Source: Flavobacterium soli DSM 19725
GTDB lineage: Bacteria; Bacteroidota; Bacteroidia; Flavobacteriales; Flavobacteriaceae
Assembly: GCF_000422705.1 (NCBI RefSeq)
Contig: NZ_AUGO01000014.1
Span: 51,337-115,336, forward strand
Direction of reading: 5' to 3'
Length of the DNA stretch: 64,000 nucleotides
How positions within the stretch are numbered: the first letter of the stretch is position 1; each line of letters begins with the position of its first letter. Below, one piece after another: positions 58,469-64,000 of the stretch. A model generated the notes under the pieces. The model worked only from the letters and a program-made list of their open reading frames with translations. It was not told the DNA's origin and did not search any database. A program made the position numbers and the translations under genes.

Positions 58469-59752
58469 TTGAAAAAAGTCCTCATCATAGCATATTATTG
58501 GCCACCAGCCGGAGGTCCAGGAGTTCAGCGATGGTTGAAGTTTGTGAAATATCTGCCTGATTTTGGCATCCAGCCTGTTGTATATGTTCCCGAAAATCCA
58601 ACTTATCCAATCATTGATGAAGGCTTGATGGATGAAGTTTCAGACAAGGCCATTATCATCAAGAAAAAGATTGTAGAGCCTTATGGTTTTGCTTCTGTTT
58701 TTTCAAAAAAAAATACAAAAAAAATAAGTTCTGGGATTATTCCGAATCAGAAAAAGCAATCCTTTATTCAGAAAGTACTTCTTTGGGTTAGAGGAAATCT
58801 GTTTATTCCCGATGCACGCGTTTTGTGGGTAAAACCTTCGGTACAATTTTTAGAAAAATATATTACTGAAAATAATATTGAAACCATTATCACAACGGGA
58901 CCGCCTCATAGCTTGCATCTTATAGGTTTAGAACTAAAGCAAAAATTAAATGTAAATTGGATTACAGATTTTCGGGATCCGTGGACAACCATCGGTTATC
59001 ATAAGGCCTTGAAACTATCCGATTCGGCTTCAAAAAAGCATAAGGATTTGGAGTCTCAGGTTTTAAATTCTGCAGATGTTGTCTTAGTAACAAGCGAAAC
59101 TACAAAAACTGAATTCCAAGCCTTGACTACAAAACCCATCGAAGTCATCACCAACGGATTTGATGTCGAAAAAGTAGAAAAGCAATTGTTAGATGAAAAG
59201 TTCACAATCGCCCACATTGGTTCTTTTTTATCCGAACGGAATCCGAGGATTTTATGGAAATGTTTGAAGGAACTCATCAAAGAGAATCCTTCGTTTAAGG
59301 CTGATTTTCAATTGAAATTAATTGGAGCCGTAAGCCAGGAAGTTTTAGATACAATTTCTGAATTCAGGTTGAATGATTACGTAAACAATCTAGGCTATGT
59401 TTCGCACAAGGAAGCGGTTGCCCATCAACGGAAATCACAGGTTTTATTGTTGATTGAAATCGATTCTGAAGATACAAAAAGCATTATTCCGGGTAAATTG
59501 TTCGAATATATGGTTTCTGAAAGACCTATACTTGCAATTGGCCCCGAAGGTTCGGATTTTGCAAAAATCATCAAAGAAACCAACACTGGAATCTTTCATC
59601 AATACGACGAAATCGAAAAACTAAAGGCTACTATTTTAGCTTATTATTCAGAATTTAAAGAAGGAAAATTAAAGGCAAACGCCATCGGTTTGCAACAATA
59701 CAGCAGAAAAAAATTAACCGAGAAGTTAGCCACAATCCTAAATAGTAATTGA
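58469..59752 (+). CDS. Glycosyltransferase, GT4-like
   Basis: 427 residues from a TTG start at 58469 (MKKVLIIAYYWPPAGGPGVQ). The WPPAGGPGVQRWLKFVKYL motif opens the N-terminal Rossmann domain, TDFRDPWTTIGYHK is the linker and KSIIPGKLFEYMVSERPILAIGPEGSDFA is the donor-binding EX7E-like region of GT-B retaining enzymes. It would transfer a sugar from a nucleotide donor to a lipid or glycan acceptor on the cytoplasmic face. Acceptor unknown. Confidence 0.9.
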   Translation: MKKVLIIAYYWPPAGGPGVQRWLKFVKYLPDFGIQPVVYVPENPTYPIIDEGLMDEVSDKAIIIKKKIVEPYGFASVFSKKNTKKISSGIIPNQKKQSFIQKVLLWVRGNLFIPDARVLWVKPSVQFLEKYITENNIETIITTGPPHSLHLIGLELKQKLNVNWITDFRDPWTTIGYHKALKLSDSASKKHKDLESQVLNSADVVLVTSETTKTEFQALTTKPIEVITNGFDVEKVEKQLLDEKFTIAHIGSFLSERNPRILWKCLKELIKENPSFKADFQLKLIGAVSQEVLDTISEFRLNDYVNNLGYVSHKEAVAHQRKSQVLLLIEIDSEDTKSIIPGKLFEYMVSERPILAIGPEGSDFAKIIKETNTGIFHQYDEIEKLKATILAYYSEFKEGKLKANAIGLQQYSRKKLTEKLATILNSN

Positions 59753-59824
59753 TTTTAGATTGAAGATTAACGATTTTTGATTTCAGATTTTAGCACTCAT
59801 AACTCATAATTCATAACTCAAAAA

Positions 59825-61294
59825 ATGGGCATCGTCATTAAGCAATCCATCCGAAACACGATCATCACCTTCTTAGGTTTTGGAATTGGTGCGATCAATA
59901 CGTTGTATATGTACGCCAATTTTTTAGGAGATGATTTCTATGGTTTGACTTCGTTCCTATTGGCCACAGCCAATATCATGATGCCGTTGATGGCTTTTGG
60001 CATACAGAATACCTTGGTGAAATTTTATGCCGAACACAAATCAGAAGAGGAAAAATCACGTTTTTTGAATTTAGTTTTGGCTTTGCCGATGCTGATAATC
60101 ATTCCAGTCTGTATTATTTGTTATAGTTTTTATGCTGAATTAGCATCACTTATTTCGAAAGAAAACCCCATCATTTATCACTATGCCTGGATGATTCCGC
60201 TGATTGCTTTGTTCATGGCCTATTTCGAGATTTTTTATGCTTGGGTAAAAGTCCACATGCAATCGGTCTACGGAAATTTCATCAAGGAAGTCTTACTTAG
60301 AATATTGATTTCCATCTTCCTTTTTGCCGTCTATTTTAAGTGGATCACCCCAATAGAATTTATTTACAGTCTCGGATTAATTTATTTTACTTCAATGCTT
60401 TTGATGATGCTTTCGGCTTTTAAAATCAGAAAACCAGCCTTTCATTTAAAGTTTCCAAAAGACAAAAAAGAGGTATTGATTTATTCCTGCTTTATCATTT
60501 TCTCTGCCGGAATTGCAGTCATGCTACTCGAAATCGACAAGTTTATGATTGGTCAATATGTAGACATCAAGGAAAATGCCTATTATTCGGTGGCGATCTA
60601 TATAGCCTTGACCGTTTCGGTACCCATGAGGGCGATGCATCAAATCGTTCATCCCATAACAACCGATTTGATGGCGAGAAACAAACACAAAGAATTAAAT
60701 GATTTGTATAAAAAAACATCCATAACACTGCAAGTTATTGGAGGTTGGATCATGTTGGGCATTTTTGTAAATGTCAATCAATTGTATCTTTTATTGCCCG
60801 AAAAATACAGTGGCGGAATCGTGGTGGTGTTTATTATTTCGCTATCTAAATTCTTCGATTTGATGCTTGGAAATAATAATTCTATCATTTTTAATTCTAA
60901 ATATTACCGAACGGTTTTGCTTCTAGGTTTAATTTTGATCGCAATGGTAGTGGGTTTGAATATGTATTTCATACCCAATTTTGGTATCGAAGGTGCAGCG
61001 ATTGCCACCTTAATTTCTATTGCCTTTTATAGCCTTTCAAAATTGATGTTTGTAGTGTTTAAAATGAATTTGTTTCCGTTTACCAAAAAAACAATCACTT
61101 CCTTATTGATCATTTCAGGTTGTTTCGTGACCTTCTATTTCTGGGAATTTCCGTTTCATCCTGTAGTGAATATTATGCTGAAATCGGGATTAGTAACGGT
61201 TTTATATCTGTTTTTGAATTATGTTTTTAAGATTTCATCGGACATCAATTATGTTTTGAATTTGGTATTGTCGAAGCTCCGATTAACAAAATAA
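59825..61294 (+). CDS. Wzx/oligosaccharide flippase-like membrane protein
   Basis: 489 residues with 12-14 transmembrane segments. It starts MGIVIKQSIRNTIITFLGFGIGAINTLY (first part MGIVIKQSIRNTIITFLG), the form of polysaccharide-biosynthesis flippases in the MOP superfamily. GGWIMLGIFVNVNQLYLLLPEKYSGG is the mid-membrane hallmark. It would move lipid-linked sugars across the inner membrane. It follows the glycosyltransferase by 72 bp, consistent with one cluster. Confidence 0.9.
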   Translation: MGIVIKQSIRNTIITFLGFGIGAINTLYMYANFLGDDFYGLTSFLLATANIMMPLMAFGIQNTLVKFYAEHKSEEEKSRFLNLVLALPMLIIIPVCIICYSFYAELASLISKENPIIYHYAWMIPLIALFMAYFEIFYAWVKVHMQSVYGNFIKEVLLRILISIFLFAVYFKWITPIEFIYSLGLIYFTSMLLMMLSAFKIRKPAFHLKFPKDKKEVLIYSCFIIFSAGIAVMLLEIDKFMIGQYVDIKENAYYSVAIYIALTVSVPMRAMHQIVHPITTDLMARNKHKELNDLYKKTSITLQVIGGWIMLGIFVNVNQLYLLLPEKYSGGIVVVFIISLSKFFDLMLGNNNSIIFNSKYYRTVLLLGLILIAMVVGLNMYFIPNFGIEGAAIATLISIAFYSLSKLMFVVFKMNLFPFTKKTITSLLIISGCFVTFYFWEFPFHPVVNIMLKSGLVTVLYLFLNYVFKISSDINYVLNLVLSKLRLTK

Positions 61295-61320
61295 CATCTT
61301 CCTCACTCGATAAGTTTTCA

Positions 61321-61376
61321 ACACGAATTGCACGAATTTCCACGAATTAATTTGTGGAAATTCGTGCAATTCGTGT
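61321..61376. repeat. 23-bp perfect inverted repeat
   Basis: Arms at 61321-61343 and 61354-61376 are exact reverse complements over a 10-base loop. Each arm itself contains the sub-repeats CACGAATTGCACGAATTTC. It lies 27 bp after the flippase stop. It has the form of a dispersed flavobacterial spacer palindrome and may also end transcription. Confidence 0.85.
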
Positions 61377-61384
61377 CTAAAAAG

Positions 61385-61411
61385 AATGCCCTGACGATGA
61401 GTCAAGGCATT
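61385..61411 (+). terminator. Weak hairpin after the flippase gene
   Basis: AATGCC-TGAC pairs with GTCA-GGCATT with single-base bulges; no T-run, so a terminator role is uncertain. The rest of the gap to 61570 holds only short hairpins (for example ATCCGTGGCGGAT) and no gene. Confidence 0.4.
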
Positions 61412-61570
61412 AAATATATTTTGATCACAGGTATCCATCCGTGGCGGATAGTTACACAGACCAATTCTTATTTTAAATCTGTTTCGTTCAGATTCCAAAT
61501 CGTTTTTAATTGTTCTCAAACGGTGCTATTGAGAATAATTATACTGTTTAGGACTCAATCAAACACTTTG

Positions 61571-61738
61571 TGTGCTCAAACAGACTAAATATGTGCTGAA
61601 ACCTACAGAAAGTGTGCTAAATCAGACATAAACTGTGCTAAAATAGACAAAAAGTGTGCTAAATAAGACTAAATATGTGCTGAAATAGACATGAAGTGTG
61701 CTAAAATGGACAATTTGTGTTCCAAAACAGACAAATTC
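61571..61738 (+). repeat. Array of eight 21-bp degenerate tandem repeats
   Basis: Eight units of exactly 21 bp without indels, starting at 61571, 61592, 61613, 61634, 61655, 61676, 61697 and 61718. The core is TGTGCTnAAAnnnGAC, with unit 8 drifting to TGTTCC. A decayed ninth unit may precede at 61550. Stop codons occur in the frames, so it is not coding. The 21-bp period is two helical turns, placing each core on one DNA face, and the array ends 117 bp before the HTH gene. Confidence 0.88.
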
Positions 61739-61855
61739 TTCCAAAAGCCTATTTTTTAGCTTATAGAATTTTGTATTTTAGTGCCCTATTTTAAATATTA
61801 TTTTATCTGTGTTAGAAATTTTTAAGCAAAACCAAAATTTTAAAAACGTATCATT

Positions 61856-62221
61856 ATGATGAAGTTTACCGTTAGAGAATTGATGATTCAGAAAGGACTT
61901 AAACCTTCAGCCAGACGACTGACAAGGGCTGGTATTGGCTATGAAACTGCAAGAAAACTGATTGATAATCGTGCAAAATCCATTAAGCTGGAGGACATGA
62001 CCAAGCTTTGTTTCTATCTCAAGTGTACGCCACGAGAGCTTTTTGGGATTGATGCTTCGAATCTTGAAATCCAAGAGGGTCATCCGCTGGAAGAGTGGAT
62101 TATAAAGGACATTGCCTATCCGGTTCAGGAGCTCATGACCATGACACCCATGGAACTCAAACTCACACAGGAATATATCAGGAAAATTAGGAATAAGGAA
62201 GAACTACAGGGAGAGGAATAA
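61856..62221 (+). CDS. Small helix-turn-helix (XRE/Cro-like) regulator
   Basis: 121 residues (or 120 from the second Met). The N-terminal 60 residues form a Cro/CI-type HTH: FTVRELMIQKGLKPSARRL, then YETARKLIDNRAKSIKLEDM, then KLCFYLKCTPRELFGID. The remainder is a helical, acidic tail (LMTMTPMELKLTQEYIRKIR) likely for dimerisation. No toxin or phage gene neighbours it. The tandem array directly upstream is a natural candidate for its binding sites, which would make it autoregulatory; this is inference. A terminator follows the stop codon immediately. Confidence 0.88.
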   Translation: MMKFTVRELMIQKGLKPSARRLTRAGIGYETARKLIDNRAKSIKLEDMTKLCFYLKCTPRELFGIDASNLEIQEGHPLEEWIIKDIAYPVQELMTMTPMELKLTQEYIRKIRNKEELQGEE

Positions 62222-62255
62222 AAAAACTGCAAGGATTTTGGCTTGCAGTTTTTTT
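62221..62255 (+). terminator. Terminator after the HTH gene
   Basis: AAAAAACTGCAAG pairs with CTTGCAGTTTTTT over 8 bases and ends in a T-run. The stem begins on the last base of the stop codon. Confidence 0.88.
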
Positions 62256-62294
62256 GTTTGTGGGCACGGCTTAAAACCGCCTTTACTTTGCCTT

Positions 62295-62918
62295 TTATCT
62301 GTTCAATTTATAAATTCCTTTAATTGTAAATATAACCATTAACAAATATGCAATTATTGGCAAAAAATATTTTTTTACTGTTTCTTTTATTTCATCCCAA
62401 TCAATTGGTTCATGCTCATTTGAATATAGTGGTGTATAACCACAATCAAAAAATTCAAGAGGTTTAAGGTCTTTATTCTTTTTTGCTGGTTTTGGATTCG
62501 TAAACCAAATATCGTTTTTATATGGAACATAAAATTTTGCTTTTTCTATTGTCAATATATCTAAAACTCTTATAAATGTCCAATATTCTGATTTGGTTTC
62601 AAAATGAAATTTAATTCCATTGATTGTATCGTTAGATAAGATCAATTTTCTAACATTCTTTTTTGCTATATCTAGTTTTATTTTATCAGAGCTATTATCT
62701 CCAGTTAGATTTACAACAGTATATTTTTTTGAATTTAGAAATTTTGTAATTCCTTTAGTGCCAATATCTTCTTCTTTGCCATCCCAAATGTATATATCCA
62801 TTGAACTGTATTCAGTAAATGCGTTTATACTTTTTAAATGCAAAACACATAAAATAGGCAACAATATGATGCTAATTAATCCTGCCGAATAGTAGATTTT
62901 TCTGTTATGTCTTCGCAT
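62295..62918 (-). CDS. Hypothetical two-TM protein
   Basis: 207 residues with an N-terminal transmembrane segment (IYYSAGLISIILLPILCVL), a soluble middle with mixed alpha/beta character (MDIYIWDGKEEDIGTKGITK), and a C-terminal segment (FLPIIAYLLMVIFTIKGIY). No known family. AT-rich like the neighbouring gene at 63086; both lie between the HTH gene and an insertion sequence and look like accessory cargo. Confidence 0.65.
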   Translation of the reverse strand: MRRHNRKIYYSAGLISIILLPILCVLHLKSINAFTEYSSMDIYIWDGKEEDIGTKGITKFLNSKKYTVVNLTGDNSSDKIKLDIAKKNVRKLILSNDTINGIKFHFETKSEYWTFIRVLDILTIEKAKFYVPYKNDIWFTNPKPAKKNKDLKPLEFFDCGYTPLYSNEHEPIDWDEIKETVKKYFLPIIAYLLMVIFTIKGIYKLNR

Positions 62919-63085
62919 TTTTTTTGAAGATTTTCGCTAACAACAAACCATCTTATATCACCCCAAAACAGTTTGATAGACAAAAGTTTATTTCTTTTAT
63001 TTTTCAAATATATAATAAAACCTATAACTTCTACTATAAATACTTCCTAGTAATCGATACCTTGTTTAATCACTTGCTCAAGTAA

Positions 63086-63493
63086 TTATTCATAAATGTT
63101 TTTCTTGTATCTTAACCAAACAGTAAATAGTGCAATACTTATTGAGCTTGTTGAAAAATAAAATAAAATATTTTTTAATAGCATTGGTGCATTTAATTCT
63201 CCGTGGAAATCATCATAGCCATAAAAGAATCCTAAAATAGTATCAATTAAGTAAGTTCCTAAAATCAATCCAATAATAGAACTTACCATACTATAAAAAA
63301 TCTTTTCTGACACAATCAGCTTTTTAGTTGACGTCAAAAAAATAAGAGTATTGATAAATATGATTAAAAGATAACTCAAAAATGGAGGATTCTCATAATG
63401 CAAAAAACTATAAGGTGAAGGAATAAAAAATAGGGCAACTAAAAGAACCAGAAAAATAAAATAGTATCTGTATTTTTTTAGTCTATAAACCAT
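63086..63493 (-). CDS. Hypothetical four-TM membrane protein
   Basis: 135 residues: hydrophobic segments near 9-24, 37-51, 66-88 and 108-127, with basic ends. Unknown family. It is separated from the previous gene by 167 AT-rich bases. Confidence 0.6.
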   Translation of the reverse strand: MVYRLKKYRYYFIFLVLLVALFFIPSPYSFLHYENPPFLSYLLIIFINTLIFLTSTKKLIVSEKIFYSMVSSIIGLILGTYLIDTILGFFYGYDDFHGELNAPMLLKNILFYFSTSSISIALFTVWLRYKKNIYE

Positions 63494-63597
63494 AATTTGA
63501 TTTTGTTGCTAGTGGTTTTCTTATTTAATTCAGTATAAAGATGTAAGCTTTTTTAGGACGAGACAAACTCAAACTTATAATTTTTTGTAACGCTACC

Positions 63598-63657
63598 GCG
63601 AGCTTCTAGTTCGTGGCAACTTCTAATTTTTCTTGTGTTCACGAGCTAGAAGCTCGC
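63598..63657. repeat. 18-bp inverted repeat (GCGAGCTTCTAG type)
   Basis: GCGAGCTTCTAGTTCGTG pairs with CACGAGCTAGAAGCTCGC (one G-U) across a 24-base loop, followed by CTTTACTTTG. The segment 62265-62292 (CACGGC..CCGCCTTTACTTTG) looks like a diverged second copy of its right side. Confidence 0.75.
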
Positions 63658-63692
63658 CTTTACTTTGTATAAGATAAAAAACATTAAATTTA

Positions 63693-63844
63693 TTCAAAGG
63701 AAAACAGAGGTGAACTTTGACGCTCGCCAAGCTTACGACTTATCTAGCGCATTAGTCCTCTGCTTTCTCCTTGAATCCTGTTGAATTACTTCAAATAGAA
63801 TGATAGACATTATGGTCTAATAAAGGCTCTAAAGAAGTTCAACA
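63693..63844 (+). ncRNA. Candidate IS110 bridge RNA
   Basis: Two successive imperfect hairpins fill the leader. Hairpin 1: 63693-63710 pairs with 63757-63775 (CAGAGG/CCTCTG plus TTCAAAGGA/TCCTTGAA), with an inner CGCT/AGCG (63721-63724, 63746-63749) and large internal loops. Hairpin 2: TGTTGAA/TTCAACA and CTTC/GAAG (63779-63792, 63834-63844), with an inner TAGAC/GTCTA. IS110 elements encode a bridge RNA with target- and donor-binding loops in just this position. Pairings are read by eye; function is inferred. Confidence 0.6.
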
Positions 63845-63871
63845 TCTTTTGTTTCACCTAATCTCAAAGTT

Positions 63872-64000
63872 ATGAAAAATTATTCTCATTATGTTGGAAT
63901 TGACATTTCTAAAAATACTCTTGATGTTGTATTATTAAACCCGGATGAAAAAATAGTTCAGAAGCATTTTAAGATTGAAAATTCTAAAGAAGCTATTTCT
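63872..64000 (+). CDS. IS110-family transposase, 3' end outside window
   Basis: The first 43 codons are visible: MKNYSHYVGIDISKNTLDVV... The YVGIDISKNTLDV motif is the start of the RuvC-like DEDD domain, the first Asp being catalytic. The C-terminal domain, which carries the catalytic Ser of IS110 recombinases, lies beyond the window. The leader before it is long and structured, as in the IS110 (not IS1111) group. Confidence 0.9.
   Translation, partial: MKNYSHYVGIDISKNTLDVVLLNPDEKIVQKHFKIENSKEAIS

Larger units (their letters stand above)
63680..64000 (+). mobile_element. IS110-family insertion sequence, left end (truncated by window)
   Basis: It contains a long structured non-coding left end followed by the transposase start. 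IS110 elements lack terminal inverted repeats, so the left boundary cannot be seen; 63680 is a guess just before the structured region. The right end is outside the window. Confidence 0.6.

Noticed and set aside
61328..61588. 86-codon frame after the flippase
   Set aside because: It is built from the palindrome and hairpins and ends inside the tandem array; repeat-derived.
61571..61738. Possible CRISPR array
   Set aside because: The 21-bp units abut without spacers, diverge internally, and no cas gene is nearby; it is a tandem repeat.

Overview
The window reads as chromosome of a Flavobacterium-like member of the Bacteroidota. The evidence is low GC with very AT-rich spacers, starts without Shine-Dalgarno sequences, TAnnTTTG-type promoter boxes, a type IX secretion sorting domain, Bacteroidota lipoprotein signals, DUF4374 and DUF4834 proteins, and flavobacterial hairpin repeats.

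Layout. 1-7.2 kb: the tail of a secreted protein, a degenerate M1-peptidase/beta-barrel protein, a LOG-family protein and uvrA. 7.6-11.3 kb: a large type IX-secreted protein with four FN3 and four jelly-roll-like modules. 11.6-31.4 kb: a coherent arabinoxylan/L-arabinose locus. It has an eight-enzyme exo-acting run (GH127, GH43, GH43, CE1-like esterase, GH115, GH43, GH43, GH97), then the Nudix-type regulator AraR divergent from araB-araD-araA-galM. The GH115 alpha-glucuronidase is split by an in-frame TGA where a Trp is expected. The same palindrome (arm AATAAATGTAA) lies upstream of the glycosidase run and in the araR/araB promoter, which suggests one AraR regulon. No SusC/SusD pair or sugar transporter lies inside the locus.

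31.4-40.7 kb: housekeeping genes (DCC protein, MutS2-like, ung, transglutaminase-like, substrate-binding, GNAT, DinB, VOC, nucleoside phosphorylase, SUI1, 2OG-Fe oxygenase). ung is flanked by two inverted copies of a ~105-bp structured repeat whose central stems differ in sequence but keep pairing. 40.9-44.7 kb: a TonB-dependent receptor with a DUF4374 lipoprotein, probably for iron or siderophores. 44.9-51.7 kb: fused E1 alpha/beta dehydrogenase, two flavoproteins, a PH-domain protein and a ComM/YifB ATPase. 51.7-55.3 kb: two unknown genes, a GNAT-like protein and an outer-membrane protein. 55.4-61.3 kb: DUF4834, YfhO, a glycosyltransferase and a flippase, a surface-glycan type cluster.

61.3-64 kb is accessory DNA. 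It holds a 23-bp inverted repeat, an array of eight 21-bp tandem units directly before a small HTH regulator, two unknown membrane proteins, and the left end of an IS110-family element cut by the window edge. Upstream of its transposase start is a two-hairpin sequence that fits an IS110 bridge RNA. The most interesting signals are this candidate bridge RNA, the 21-bp array with its HTH gene, the covarying repeat pair around ung, the shared AraR operator and the GH115 nonsense codon.
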